A stretch of 64,000 nt of DNA from Pomacea canaliculata. Taxonomy: Eukaryota > Mollusca > Gastropoda > Architaenioglossa > Ampullariidae. Positions 1 to 12,690 of this stretch are shown piece after piece. The notes under the pieces are model-generated. The model made no database searches. It had not been told where the DNA came from and was given only the letters and a program-made list of their open reading frames with translations. The stretch's first letter is position 1. Each line of letters starts with the position of its first letter. The translations under genes were made by a program, and so were the position numbers. The stretch covers positions 29,352,537-29,416,536 of the forward strand of contig NC_037591.1 in the NCBI RefSeq assembly GCF_003073045.1, given 5' to 3'.

Positions 1-1003
1 TTTATGTACCTGCTGAAAGGACAGGCTTACTCCGTTCAGCTAGTTGTGTTGCTGGTGTTTTGTGCACCTGGTTGACACCTTGCACAATGCCATGGTCTTC
101 ACGCCCGGGGCAGTGAGTACAAGAAAGCATCTGCCAAAGCTTGTTTGTGCAGACGGTAGCAAGACGTTGGGACACGTCAGCAAACTTCTCAGGCCTTATG
201 GAACTAAATGGCGAGAGACTTGATTTATTTCCATCTGCTGTTGGCTGGTCGTTAAAGAGCAGTCAGGGATACAAATCAGATGTTTGTGAGACTTGAGACA
301 TGTGTGTATGTGTGATACGTAATCCTCCAACATGTTTCTACAACGTTTCTTGAGATTAATATTTCTCTTCTGTAAAATGGAATTAAAATAAAATAGTCTT
401 TTCACACATTTTTACATTGTTGTCAACAAGTAACTCTCTTAAACTACTTATTTCCCGGGCCACAACAAGGTTTCTCTGTTTGTTGAAGACTGCTGCTGGA
501 TATGCTGAAAGTGAAAAGCTATGACACAAGTCATCTGTAACATGAAGTCAGACAGTAAAGTAAAAGGTGGGGCTGACAATCAAGTTGTGATTGGACGAGT
601 GAAGAGTGAGAGCATCACATGGGATGGTGGTGTGCGCAGGTGCATGGTGGGTAGTCTGGACAGACTGCGGGGGCAGCGGGCCAGTCTCTGTGCTTTTTCA
701 TCACTGTCGCCCTGGCAGAAATGAGTCTCGGCGGGGACACTAGGGCTACAGTTGCAGGCCGGACTTCAGTCTCAAACGGATGTTTCCGCACCACGCGAAC
801 GTAATGTGTGCGCATGCGTCCGCGCGTGAGAGGTAGAATGCGTGCGTGTTTGTATGTGTGTATGTGTTTTCGTATAGTCAAAAGATTGGGAATAAATTCC
901 ACAACAAAACAACATAAGCACATCTCTAGAAATTAGATGTTCTCTAAGGAACTGTATGCTGACGGCTATAGTAAGACTTTTAAGTCATTTTTCTTCCACT
1001 CAC

Positions 1004-1017
1004 TGCTTATCAGCCAT
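1004..1017 (-). CDS. Putative 14-base first coding exon of a gene running off the left edge
   Basis: On the minus strand an AAGATGGCTGATAAGCA stretch (start codon at 1017-1015) reads Met-Ala-Asp-Lys and is followed at once by a strong donor, GTGAGT, at 1003-998. Directly upstream lie CCAAT, CRE and ETS motifs, as expected for a TATA-less housekeeping promoter. The exon would end in phase 2. No coding exon that continues it is visible on the minus strand between 1 and 1000, so the rest would lie beyond the window. The peptide is too short to name. The call rests only on start context, splice donor and promoter layout, and a chance match is possible. Confidence 0.35.
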
Positions 1018-1052
1018 CTTCCTTTCCCCGGAAGTGACGTCCAATCATTCAG
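1018..1052 (-). promoter_or_regulatory. CCAAT/CRE/ETS promoter-like cluster
   Basis: Within about 30 bases the minus strand carries ATTGG (CCAAT box), ACGTCA (CRE half) and CTTCCGG (ETS core), just 5' of the possible start codon at 1017. These motifs are typical of broadly expressed, TATA-less animal promoters and often act in both directions. A second ATG in a YY1-like context (CAAAATGGCGGC, near 1277-1288, minus strand) lies about 270 bases further upstream and could mark an alternative first exon. Function is inferred from motifs alone. Confidence 0.4.
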
Positions 1053-1289
1053 TGTCCTGGCGACACTCATTGGTATTAGTGGGACCAGTGTCTGAATGAA
1101 CAAGCACGCCATGATGACACTTTGGGAGTGTCTTAAAAACTAGCACTTTACTGGTTGTTGACATCATGACAAGATTTACGATGTGTAAATCTTTGAGAAC
1201 TGCAACAGTTTTGTAAAGCTTGCAATCCTCGGGCAAAACATCTATACACGCAAGGCGCGCGAGACACAATGGACTTGCCGCCATTTTGC

Positions 1290-4200
1290 TATTTTATTTT
1301 CGAGCCAAATTAGTCTTAGCAAGCGTGCAACCTGCGCACAAGGCAAAAGTCAACAAGTAAAATAAACAAAGAAATAAAAAATGACATCAAGAAGCAATTT
1401 TCGGCAGACAGGGAGCACAGGACATTTCCGACAAGGTCGGACATGCGACTGAAAAGCGTGCTGGGCGCTTGGTCTCCGGAGAGCAGGAAACCAGAGAGGA
1501 AGGGAGACATCTGGCGGTCAACAGCTCGCAAGAAGAGGCCGCAATTATCAACTTGTGTACACCTGCATTTCACTTGCGCTAGTAAAATCTTAAGAAATAA
1601 AACGGTGATTTGTCACTTCCTACAGAATGGACGGTTTCGACGATCAAGAAAGCTTTTGGGGAATAAAACAAGACAAAAATTAACAAAAACAGCAGAAAAA
1701 AACTGTAGTGCGGCGCAATTCCTTCTTAACCAATAGATCATTAACACCCTTTAAAAAATAAATGTTCCCTCAATTTAAGACACAAAGATGGGAGTTACAT
1801 AAGCAGCAGCTGTTGAAAACAATGTCGGTGATTTTTTTAGTAAGGAGTAAAGTAGAAATGAAGACAAAGCAAAATTAATTAAAATAAAATAAAGTAAAAA
1901 AGTAAATTCAAACACAGGAAAAGGGTCCTGTAAAAAATAATTTTATTCAATATTTTGTTGAAAAATAAAATGGCTGTGTACATTTGAAGATCATCTGAAT
2001 GTGATCACTCTTCTGATGAAATTGAGAGATGAGGTTTGGACAAACGAGGGAGTGAAAGAGGACACAGCACCAGCGACACCTGGAGACTATTTGAAGTGAA
2101 TAGTTGTGGGAATTATTATTTCATCATATTATTTTTGTCTTCAAAACACACAAACCTGTCTTTAGTTTGTTGCTACACATACATGTCGAGGGTTTAACTA
2201 TTTGTGCTATAATGAAGCAATCGCACTTAAAAACAAAACAAAAACAAACAAAAACAAAAACAAAGGTGTGGCTGCAGGCACGTGAGTCTGTCGAGGCAGT
2301 GTTGACCCAGGCACGACGCAGGTTAAATATAAATGATTTCATACACAATTCCTCCTGCATGGGATCACACCTGTCAGACCACCTTGTTATTCTGACGTCA
2401 CTCAATAATGTCGGTATTCACCTTTGTATTACCAGCTCATGTCACGTGGAAAGAGGTCACAGGTGTCTTTATGTTTGTTCCTTTGCTTGCTTTTACCTTC
2501 GTTCATTCATTCATTCGTCTATTTCTACAAAACCTCTTTCAGTCCTAAATTTCGAAAATGCCGTAATATACTGAACTGAGTGCACAGAAAATGCTCTTAA
2601 AAGAGTTTCATTTATAAACAGTCGATTCTGAATATCTTTAAAACTAAAGGTGATCTGTTCAGGAAAGAAGAATCTTTTTCCTTCTAACAATCGTCACATT
2701 TGATACAGCGACTTAATTCTCTAGTTTAGCCTTACATGTTATTTCTGGCACTTTGAACAAAAACCAAACTCACACGGTAACAAAAGGCAAAGGAGAGAAT
2801 TATAACCTGTGCAGGGTTTGGTTGGTTTGACCTTTTTCTATTTTGTTTTGCATGATATACAATTTCATTGAAGTCTCAAACAAGAAAACTGATGGTTTAC
2901 TGCTGTAAGAGGTTAATTTTTGTCTCCTTTTTAGCAAAATGTTAGTAATACATCAAATGGTACTAATCCAGAAACTGGTGAACAAAGATTTATTGAGGTA
3001 GTTTGTGCAAAATTCCCCCTTCTCTTTCTCTCTCCTGCCTTCCCTCCCCTTATTTTTATTGACTGCAAGTATATCAGTTAAGAGTTGAGAAAGAGAGACG
3101 AAGAAAGAGCTGGGACGGGAGAAGGACAAGGCAAGGGATAGAATCATTATAATTTAAAACTTCGTGGAGAAAATGTTTACCACAAACATTTTCTTCCTCT
3201 GATTAATGCCAATCAACAGCTTTAAGCAGCATCATGGCTGGAAGCAACTCTCTGTTTGTTCACCTGCGACAGCAATTGTTTCTCTTTCTTTTTCTCTTCT
3301 TTTCTTTATATAGCTTCAGCAAATGAGCTCTCTCCAAGACCTCGTATAGACAGGGAGGTGTTCTCACAAAACACCAGCTCCGCCAGTCCTGGGTCAGAGC
3401 TCTTATGTGAAGCGGAAAATGTTTGACAGGTTGATTAAGTGATATTATATGTAATGTTAATGTTATGGCAATAAATACTCTGTGTCATATCATATAATCA
3501 TATAATCATCTAAAGTAATGAAAGAACTACAACCTGCTTGTCAGCTGATTAACAAAGCTGATCATTAAGAACTTTTTCTGCACTTTACGTTTTGTGTGTG
3601 TTTTCTGGAAGATAAATATGGTCGTTTGTTAGGGACAAAGCTCGTGGTGCTACTGCATAGTCTGTGCCAGAATCTTCCATAGCTCCTCTCGATGCCTATA
3701 ACTTTCACAGGCTACACAGGTCAGAGGTTAGTAGTCTACAGGCCCGAAATGAATTCCTGCACCCTGTGTATGTGACTAAGAAGTCCCGCTGCACCTTGTG
3801 TGTGTGAGAGAGAGAGCTCGCGTACGTGCGTGTGTGTTTGTGTGTCTGCGTGTGTTCGAGCATATATTTCCTGCATGCTGTGTGTATAAGTACATGCATG
3901 TGTGCCTGCGTGTGTGTCACTCCCGCCATCCATGTTTATCAGAGGTGATGGGCTCCAGGTCCTTGTCCCCGCAATCAGCCGCTTCTGGCCGTCGGTTGCT
4001 GAAGCCCTCCAGCACGCCATGCCGCCCGCCAAATTGAACGTTTGGTCGAGTCCATGAATAGTCCAGTGTGGACAGGGCGAGCTGACAATGGTGTCTACAC
4101 ACGAAACCAAAACTGATAAACGGTTCAGAACTGAAAAAGCATACCTGCGTACTGAGAGCATAATCGCGGTGATGACAATGACCTGTGTTGACCCTTGCAT

Positions 4201-5810
4201 TAAAGCAGATGAGAGGCATCGACCGACTTTGAGTTTGTGGGGGTTTTTTTTTGTCTTCTTTTATTCCTGCATTCATGCGATCCTCCTCCGCCTCCTTTCA
4301 TTGTTAAAGAATGGGATTGTGACTGTGGTTGGGTGAACAGGCATTTATTTAAATGTCTTGTGAAAAAGAAGAAACATCATGATTTTTTTTTACATTTTTT
4401 GTCAAAACATTTGTCTCAGTAAAAGTTTTAACTTTATTAGCACATTTTATTATTGTCTGTAAAAACATTTTCTGCAGTGTTTCATAAACGATAATAATTT
4501 AATTATTATTACATAAACATTTCTTTCAATATTGCTATATCCATCTCATCTTTGGCATGATAAAATTGCCTTGCTCTGTTTAAACTATCGAGAAAACTTC
4601 AGTAAAGCCCTCTCCACCAATGTTACTGTAGAAAGCAATAGTAGCTGTAATGTAATATATGTCGAATTTGAAGGGAAAGCAAGTCAAGGAGTAAACTGAG
4701 CTTGAATTATACAGACTGATGTTCTGAATCATGTCCAGTCAAACTTCAGGGTTGCAAGGTCCGCCATCTTTCCAAACATTTCGCAAAAGAAAGCAGACTA
4801 ACGCAACACCGCTAAGTAAGGGGAACTATTTTTGCTAAAATATTCTATTTCGTAACATTTTTCGCTCCATGTTTTAAATATTTAACTGTTCTTCGATGCT
4901 CAAAACCTCTGTCAAAATCGTCTTCGATCAATAACACGACCAAAAGAATGTAAGAATGTCTGGACCTTTTTGTTCGCATCCACCTGTCATCGTCCATTGA
5001 AATGTAAAGCCACGTGACCCAGATAAGTTTTCTTCATGCGCAGAGAGAATATTACTTGGTTGCATGCCGCCCTTCATGATGCTGTGTGTATGAACAGGAT
5101 GTTGCAGGTTGCTCTATGGATGCACAAAACACGGGCATGATGTGTCTCATTTTTACAAATGTAGTTTTTTCAGTTTTAAACATAATGGTGTTACAGCACT
5201 TCCATGGACTATCACATATTTCCAACAATAGAAATATATATATATATACCTATGTGTCTACATTATTTGTAATTTGTTTTAATCAATCTTTTTCTGACCA
5301 ATATTACAAAACACACACACACACATGCAAGTATTTTCACAGACAAAAGCAAGCAGTAGAGTACAGAAAGTTACCTTTAAGTACTGACAGCAAGTTCACA
5401 TCTTTGTTCTAATAAAAGCGTTCGGAGGAAACAAGAAAGTATGACAGAAAGATAATGAAACAAGAACAGGAAACAGAAAAATAGGCAATTTACATATTTT
5501 ATTTATTGATGCGGATGTCTGTGGACGAAGACTCAAAATAAGTTTGAAAAAATGTGAGAATTTACTGAGTGAAGGGAGGATGGAGGGAGAACTGAAGGGA
5601 GCTCACTTTCAATGGAACAGTCAGCGATCCCGCGTGCAGCACGCGCAACAACACTTGCACCTTAATAGTCGTCTCAATATTTTTACTCTAAAAACCTAGA
5701 AATCTTGTCTGTTCAAGCATTCTTTTTCTAGCATCGATTTCCACACGCGCACACACACACACACACACAGACGAGCGCACATGCACACGATTAATTTTTA
5801 AATACAAATA
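1290..5810. other. Gene-poor stretch, no supported gene
   Basis: I see no conserved protein, splice-consistent exon chain or RNA gene here. Open frames of up to about 156 codons are present but have low-complexity composition and no recognisable domain. The stretch contains an AAAAC-type simple repeat near 2228-2265, a GT-rich purine-pyrimidine tract near 3795-3915, an AT dinucleotide run near 5236-5249, and AC repeats near 5312-5328 and 5750-5769. It may hold regulatory sequence or untranslated exons that cannot be recognised by eye. Confidence 0.5.
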
Positions 5811-5821
5811 AAACAAAACCA
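5811..5821 (+). repeat. Left target-site duplication of the LINE insertion
   Basis: AAACAAAACCA here is repeated exactly at 6607-6617, immediately after the GAA-rich 3' tail of the LINE. This is the mark of target-primed reverse transcription. Confidence 0.75.
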
Positions 5822-6606
5822 AGCCGTGAAAAATGGTGGCGCCGGAATTTACATCAGGTACCCAGGAGGAAGAGAAGACCGTCTTTCTCTCGCAACCGGC
5901 CTCTACTCCACCAACTTCAAGGCTGAAGCAGTTGCTATTCAGACCGGTGCCACCCACGTTGAAAACAGCCCAGACACCTCCAACAACGTCGTCTTCTTTA
6001 CGGACGCACTGTCTGTCCTGCAGGCCTTACAGACTGCCAGAGACAAGAAACTGAACGACCTGTCCACTGCTCTCTCCTCCTTATGCGGAGACTGCACAGT
6101 CGTCTTACAGTGGATTCCCTCCCACTGTGGGATTTTTGGCAACGAAGCCGCAGACACTCTTGCCAAGGAAGGATCCAAAAAAGAGCAGCAAGACAGGTCC
6201 ACCACCTACAGCGAAGTCAAATCCATCATCAAGGCCAAACAGCACAACAAGTGGCTGCAGCAGCACCCACGTTTCAACCGAAATGACCCATACTACCTGC
6301 TTACAAGAGCTGAGCAGGTCATTATTTTCAGGCTGAGGACAGGCCACAACCGTCTCAATTACCACCTTTACACCAAGCTCCGGATCGGCCAGACAGACCA
6401 GTGCCCGTGCCAGACAGGCAGTCAGACAACAGCACATCTACTGCAAGAATGTCCTATGCACGAAGAACTCAGGCACCGCATTTGGACTGATGAGACGCCA
6501 GTACTGAGGAAGCTACACGGCAGCCTGGAGGACCTGCGGCGCACAGCATCATTCGTGCAGGAGGCAGGCGTGTCCATTTGAGTGAACGACGAAGAAGAAG
6601 AAGAAG
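5822..6606 (+). mobile_element. 5'-truncated non-LTR retrotransposon (LINE): RNase H domain and 3' end
   Basis: One open frame from 5826 to 6581 (251 codons) encodes the C-terminal part of a LINE polyprotein. The RNase H domain retains an acidic position in the FKAEAVA segment, the aspartate in FFTDALSVLQAL, and the GNEAADTLAKEG motif near its end; the first catalytic aspartate lies upstream of the truncation. A Cys-rich CCHC-like tail follows (CPCQTGSQTTAHLLQECP). After the stop comes a short GAA repeat, as seen at the 3' ends of I/Nimb-type LINEs. An 11-base direct repeat, AAACAAAACCA, flanks the insertion at 5811-5821 and 6607-6617, marking a target-site duplication. The open frame and perfect duplication suggest a fairly recent, dead-on-arrival insertion. 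The clade assignment is tentative; the LINE identity is firm. Confidence 0.9.
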
Positions 6607-6617
6607 AAACAAAACCA
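6607..6617 (+). repeat. Right target-site duplication of the LINE insertion
   Basis: This is an exact copy of the 11 bases at 5811-5821. It follows the GAA repeat that ends the LINE and defines the 3' junction. Confidence 0.75.
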
Positions 6618-6984
6618 GCTGACTTTGCTTTCTCTATACTTTGTGTTCTCTTTTTAAAAACAGTTTTATGCTATTTCAGAAACCTAAAGTGACAAGAAGT
6701 AACACAGTCAACGTGAACTCTGATGACTGCTGACAGAAACACAAAATCAAATTACCATGACACCACGTGGCTGGCACTGTACTCTGATCTCATTCTGATG
6801 CACATGGGAAGTATGGAGACAATAATATTCACATAATTTGTAATTATGGTTTGCTATAAACAAGGATTTTTCGAAAACATTTATTTTACAGACCAGGAAA
6901 TATTCAAAAAGTCGAGAGCGTGCGTGTGTAAGTTCAATAGAGAATTAGAAGTAAACTTTTCTTCAGAAGCACATTACCCCAGTA

Positions 6985-7405
6985 ACCTTCTCAATGTCTT
7001 ATTTTAACTCGCCTCAAAAAAGTTAATAAAGTCACGAAGCTACCAAAAAAAAAAACCCAACCTAAAATTAATATCACATTAAACTTTTTATATTCTTTTA
7101 TAAAAGAGAAGTTTGTGAGTGTATAAACTTAGTAAGTAAAGACACTATCCAACTTTAGCAGTTACAATATGTTTGCACCTGTCTGATTCTGTTAATCAGC
7201 AGGAGCAGGTAAGGAACAAGTAATTATATGGTCAACTATTTAATTTTCTCTTTTTGTTTTTGTTGGAGAGATTAAGCCAGCATCTGATAACCACCCCATT
7301 TTAGGACTGATCGTGTAATGAATGAAAAAGAAGAATAGAGAAAAGAGGCAGAAAGATGAATGAAGATGAGTTGTCTCACCTCTACTTTGAAGTTTAACAG
7401 AAGTA
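6985..7405 (-). pseudogene. Decayed partial copy of an exon and intron of the neighbouring ubiquitin-like/armadillo gene
   Basis: This segment aligns by eye with 18070-18550, in the same orientation. The shared intron part includes blocks such as ATTAATATCACATTAA, ATTAAGCCAGCAT and ACCACCCCA, with many substitutions and small gaps. The left part (about 6985-7050) matches the exon at 18061-18137, which in the intact gene reads LGDLIEKFLVQERDIEQVM. Here the minus strand reads roughly LRDFINFFEAS and then meets a stop, so this exon copy is not usable. The copy ends at a GT microsatellite. It looks like an old segmental duplication of about 420 bases, 11 kb from its source, not a retrocopy, because intron sequence is included. 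Confidence 0.65.
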
Positions 7406-7463
7406 AGTGTGTGTGTGTGTGTGTGTGTGCGTGCGTGTGTGTGTGTGTGTGTGCGCGCGCGCA
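7406..7463 (+). repeat. (GT)n microsatellite with CG interruptions
   Basis: This is a run of alternating GT with a few GC steps, about 58 bases long. It abuts the right end of the decayed gene copy. Confidence 0.9.
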
Positions 7464-8260
7464 GGATAATTATTTTGCTACGTCATTTCAAGTATTTAAC
7501 ATGCTCGCATCTGTGCTTGAACAGTAAACATGCATCCAGTTCGAAACCACACCCGACAATAACAACCACGTATACTCGCAAGTCATCAAACACCCCGACA
7601 ATGTTTCATCTGCTTAGTCCTTCACCACATATCAAGACCAACCAACCATCAAAAGGAATCAAACTAGTAACACTTTAAATATAGACCATCAACACTATTT
7701 CGCCTCTTTACGGAGGAATAAAAACCCTCATTATACATTCAACCTGCAATGTGCATCAAGAAAAAAAAAGCAAGCATAGAAACAAGAAACTTTTGTTCAA
7801 CATCTTCACAATCTTTTGTTCTATTTACGTTTTACTCGCTTCGGCTTTCATCATCTCGTCTTCCTAATTATTTTTTTGTGTGCACAGACGTAATCTGGTT
7901 AGAGGAGTGCGGTCAAATCGCAGCGAGGGCCCTGCGGATGTTCAGATGACCATGGGGCGAACACAGCTGGTGGCCTGAGACGAGCCTGGCGACAAATCTC
8001 AGTTTTGTGTCTAGAGACAAGAACTACAGTTGATGACAGGGATGCAGGAATCATAGCATGCCGTAAGACTAGTGTGTTTTTACACATGTGTGAAAGCGAG
8101 TGTGATTTCTCGGCAGTTTGTTTGGCCATCTCTCTGTCCACGTGGGCGTGTACTTGTACCACCTGTACAGCTTGTATTAGTGACCTCCTGGTGTCTTTGC
8201 ATCTTGGATAACTACGGCGACAATGATCACCACTTGAGGAATTAGACTCTATTAAAAACG

Positions 8261-8312
8261 AACAAACAAACAAACAAACAAACAAACAAACAAACAAACA
8301 AACAAACAAACA
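8261..8312 (+). repeat. (AAAC)n tetranucleotide repeat
   Basis: About thirteen near-perfect AAAC/ACAA units lie in tandem. The open frames they create on either strand are simple-repeat artefacts. Confidence 0.95.
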
Positions 8313-8314
8313 AA

Positions 8315-11300
8315 TAATCCTTTTGCTGCACGCACGTACCGTATGTAATATTTTGACTGTTATATTTTAAATAAATATTACATGCCTATATTTAGGAAGT
8401 TAGCTGACTTCACTTCAACAGAGTCGGAGTAAGTGTACTAAGGGTCATTATGTTTGTTACTCTTCGCTATTATTCTCAATCACCCACCCTTAGGTAAGTA
8501 TTTTGTAGAGTAATTGTATGTGTGGATATGTCTATGAATTTCTTCCAGTGTTTCTTTCTATCTTTCCTTTTCTCTTTCTATATATATATTTTTATTTTCT
8601 TTCTCTGTCCTGCATACAGCATCAAGTATCTAGTATGGCGCATTAAAACCGGTTTTAACCGATTTTGATAACCGAGCTGTTCCGAAAATATGTATAATGC
8701 AATATTTCAACTTCTTGACATAGTGAAGGGGAGACTTTTTTTTTGTTGTTGTTGGTTTTTTTTTCAGTGTTTGGATAGAACACATCAACTGGCCAGCACC
8801 GTAGCCACGCACGAGGAGACTGGGAGAGACGGTGTGCAGGCTGCTTGCGGTAATGAGAAACTTGTCACAATTTCTGGTCACTGTTGGAATCCGTCTCCTC
8901 CGGCAACCTACCCTTTATTGTCCAACCTCGATGTCCTCCCTGTCCCTCCAGTCCAGCCCCTTTTCCCATCTTTTCTCCATTTTTTTTTTCTCCTCAAAAA
9001 CCGCGCTGCTGTATTATGCACATTTCCATCAGCAGCTGAGAAAAACCAAGTAATAACACGAGTTGCGAGCGAGAGCTGTGACATAATGTGGATGTAATTA
9101 AGGCTTCAGTCCAAACAAAAGAACATTTCATGCAGAAAAACATCTCAGCTGTTACCCAGTTCACAGACAAAGAAGCGAAACTCTTTGCTCAGAGCCAATG
9201 AAGCGAGCTGTTAAAATACACATCGGTTCGACATGAAACTTCAGGAATATTTTTTTTTACTGTGAGCTTGAAGACAACGATGCAAAACTTTCACAAGTGT
9301 AAATGAAAGTGTGTTTGGGAGCTAGACCAATACATTGACACCCTAGAGCTCACTTTCCGACGAGCTAAAATGTTCCATACATACAAGTATACTACTTCTA
9401 CTACTACCACATGCAAACGACGCTATTTTTAGATACATCGCCTTGTAGTCACATTCTTGAAAATTCCATGTGTGATGAAGAAAAAAAGTGTAATATAATA
9501 TTTATCATGCCTCTTTGTCATAAAATGTCATTGTATATGTCTTTGCTTTATGCTCTATTTCCAGCAATTTTCGCTGAGCGCTCGTCTTTATCTTGAAACT
9601 ATCTCTGGTTTGTTCCCAGTCTCCAACAACATTCACACAACGGTCAAAGGTTACGAAATACGAAAGACAAGATGGTTGCCCACCGCCATCTACCTTTTAC
9701 TGATTTACCTTCACACACCTTTCAGTGAGGCAGTTCTCGGTGACATCAAAGATAATCCGACGTCACGATACCCGCACGCTCACACACCCACCCATCCGTC
9801 CTCAACCCCCAGCCCCCTTCTCCTGATTTTTGTTCCCTTCCTTCACGAACACTTAGAAAGCAGATGCATGGCACAGACCACAGAAGAGGAAATTAGATAC
9901 CTGGTCTTAATACCAGGGAAGAACTCTGTCCCTCACTCCCTCAAGAAACCATCCTGTCACGTATGCATGCGAGCTAACGAGGGGAGCACGGGGGAAGCAC
10001 TGGGTGACGTAGTGTTGATGTTGACGCACGTGGGATGCGTTGCTGCGGACTGCACGCTGCTGCTTGTTGCTTGACTGCAGCATTTATTTTACAGTTTTTG
10101 AGATAGCTCGTGCAGCTGCTCTCACACAGTTAATTAAAAATAACCAGTTTCTTACCCACGTGTCGACTCTGGCGGCACCGATGTGGTTGGTGGGGGAGGG
10201 AAAGTGTGACAACGGTCACCGAATGTGTGGCACGCACAAACTCTGCAGACATCTCGTGATCCACAGCACCAAGACTCCACAAAATGAAGTCTACAACGGT
10301 TGAAAAAAAAACAAACTTGTGGAATATTGAGAAAGAACAAAAACTTGCTCTCTTCTTGACCTGAAATTTGTGTTAAGAATACGTTTGTTTTGCCGCCGCA
10401 CAGGATACATTCGATGTTTTTCATTTCCGGTTGCGCTACATGCAGTTGTTTACGTCGACACGGCCATTTTTCATCCGGGTAACGAGTCTGCTTCTTTCAG
10501 ACTCTGGCTTACCATTTTTTGGTGGTTTTTGTTTGTTTGTTTACTTTTGTTTTGATGATTTCACGCTTAATCTATGGTTACATACAGAAGGAATGAGCTT
10601 GACCAGAAGGTGTGTCTCTACAGAAGGTCTTTATTGTGTCTAGCGAAGTTGACTGTTTCTCGAATGGGGCTAGCTTCATGAGTGGACACATACGATTAAC
10701 GAAAACATGGATATGTTTGAAAAATATTTGATATGACCGTAAATTTGGCCAACGTGTTCATATACTGGACAGCACTTCTGTTAAGAAGTATTTGTGTTAT
10801 TTTGTATGATGTCTTTATGGGCTGGCTGTACATTCGACAGTAGTATCCACGAGCCTTCTGAGCCTGAAAGAGATGTGCAACCCTAAAACTCTGGCTTTGC
10901 TCCACCCCACTTTATACCTACCTAGAAAAAAAAAACCAAGACAAATTAAAAAAAAATAATAAAGCCCTCTTTCCCTTAGCTGAGGACCTACTATATTATC
11001 AGCCACTCTTTGATAGGTCTGCGCCTTTTTTCAAGACTCAGCATCGCTTCTGGTCAAATACTAGCCTTCGGGTTCCATTCTCTCTGCTTCTTAGCAACAG
11101 CCCCTGGTTTTAAAAACAAAGTATACACGTTCGTTCGTTTGCAAAGCGCGTGCAGGCGTTGTGGGAGTTATATATGTGTGTGCGCCCACGCAATCGTCCC
11201 TGTGAACGTGCGTGCACATACATATTTCCACTCTTTCAGCTCATTTATCTCCATACCGTAGCACACCAACCATATACTTGATAGAGCTCTCGTGTCTCTT

Positions 11301-12690
11301 TTTGGTCAGCAGAGATTTGCTGTTTCGTGTATTCATCGTCAAAATTAATTTATCTGTTTGCTTGCTTTGGGTCACAGAGGAAAACAACTATGTTATCAAT
11401 GGATCCAGTCTATAGGTTTATTTCACTGACCGCTCAATATATCGCTCATCATTCTCTTAGGGCATAAAATAACTGTGGAAAACAAAAATTCTGTGATGTA
11501 ATTTACTGAGAGCCAGCTATGCCTACCAGAAAAATGAAAAAATAGAAATATTTTTTAACTATGAATTTAGGTGCTTTTGATGAGAAAAGTTAAACAAGAA
11601 AATCAAATTCAAGAATTAAAGAAAAAGGTTGAAGCCAAGATTTGATACCGTATACACTCTGCTGAAGCGAAGGCATGTTTTGACACACCTACCCCTTACC
11701 TCCGCCTCCGACAGTTTGGGAAAAAAACAACAAATGTCAGTATAATACGCAACGATAAAATGTGCGTGCGTGAACTGAAGCCCGCAATTATTGTTGCCGT
11801 GAAGCAGTTGTGTGGGAAGCCCGTCGTTGTCAGGAGTTTATATGGATGCTTGTCTCCTCAGCTTTCGGCGACATCTGCGCATCATTTTCCAGACGATCGC
11901 ACAATTACGCCCCTCCCATAGCTGAAGTGGTCAACAACGCAGCCATGTTTAGCTTCGTGTAGCTCAGCACTTACCTTCCAATGTCAAAGTTATTATATTT
12001 TATTTATTTTTTGCGACGGTCCCATGCGGAAATTCGTAGATGGTACATTTAAAAGCTATAGCTATGTATATATAAAAGGTAAAGAGTCAAGAGTATTTGT
12101 TAACTGCAACCAGGCTAACCCATGCAGTTATCAGAACACTTCATCACCACCACTTCCCTCTTCTAATAACAATATAAACACGCCTACGCTATCTCTCTCT
12201 ATATATATTTATATGTGAGCATGTGTGCAAAAGAAATAAATATCTTATAAACAAATAAAAAAACTAATAAATTTTTAATTCCGTCCCAATACATTATACA
12301 TTTGTGAACTACAAGAATGCATTTCATGATTCACTTTTTCGTTCCACATAACTAAACGTTCTAATCCAATTAATATTTCATCTTCCTTCTTTCTCAAGTT
12401 CAGTACACAATTGAAGCAACAATGCATGATGGTCACACTTCGACCTATTGGTGGTATTCATTATAGAAACAACCAACGCTATAATTTTAAGCCACTGAAC
12501 TGTAGTAATCTCAGTTAAGTACTGTCTTCAAAGCTCTTAATTCTCATACAAATTTCAGTAATCTACAAATTTCAGCAACTCACAGTAATAGTAATATCAT
12601 AGTAATATCATCAAGGTCTTAAAATCTCATATGCAGTCAAGTTAGTCTTAACTTTACCAGAAAAGAGATAAAAATAAGAAAGAATGAATA
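8315..12690. other. Gene-poor stretch, no supported gene
   Basis: No conserved protein or splice-consistent exon chain was found. The longest open frame (9550-10074, 174 codons) has no domain and mixed low-complexity composition, so I do not call it. Several T-rich and A-rich tracts occur. The right edge borders the 3' end of the ubiquitin-like/armadillo gene, so part of 12.3-12.86 kb is probably its 3' untranslated region. Confidence 0.45.

Noticed and set aside
1045-1284. 79-codon minus-strand frame starting MAAS in a YY1-like context
   Set aside because: The start context is attractive, but the frame runs straight into the promoter-like cluster at 1.02-1.05 kb and has no recognisable domain; kept only as a possible alternative first exon.
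2104-2574. 156-codon open frame on the plus strand
   Set aside because: It reads through an AAAAC simple repeat (runs of Lys/Thr/Gln) and shows no conserved motif.
3736-4276. Overlapping minus-strand open frames of 119-154 codons
   Set aside because: Driven by the GT/CA-rich tract (His/Thr-rich peptide); no domain or exon pattern.
8261-8312. Repeated-unit array considered as a CRISPR-like structure
   Set aside because: It is a plain AAAC tetranucleotide repeat without spacers.
9550-10074. 174-codon open frame on the plus strand
   Set aside because: No recognisable domain, mixed low-complexity composition, no supporting splice sites or neighbours; consistent with chance in a long gene-poor stretch.
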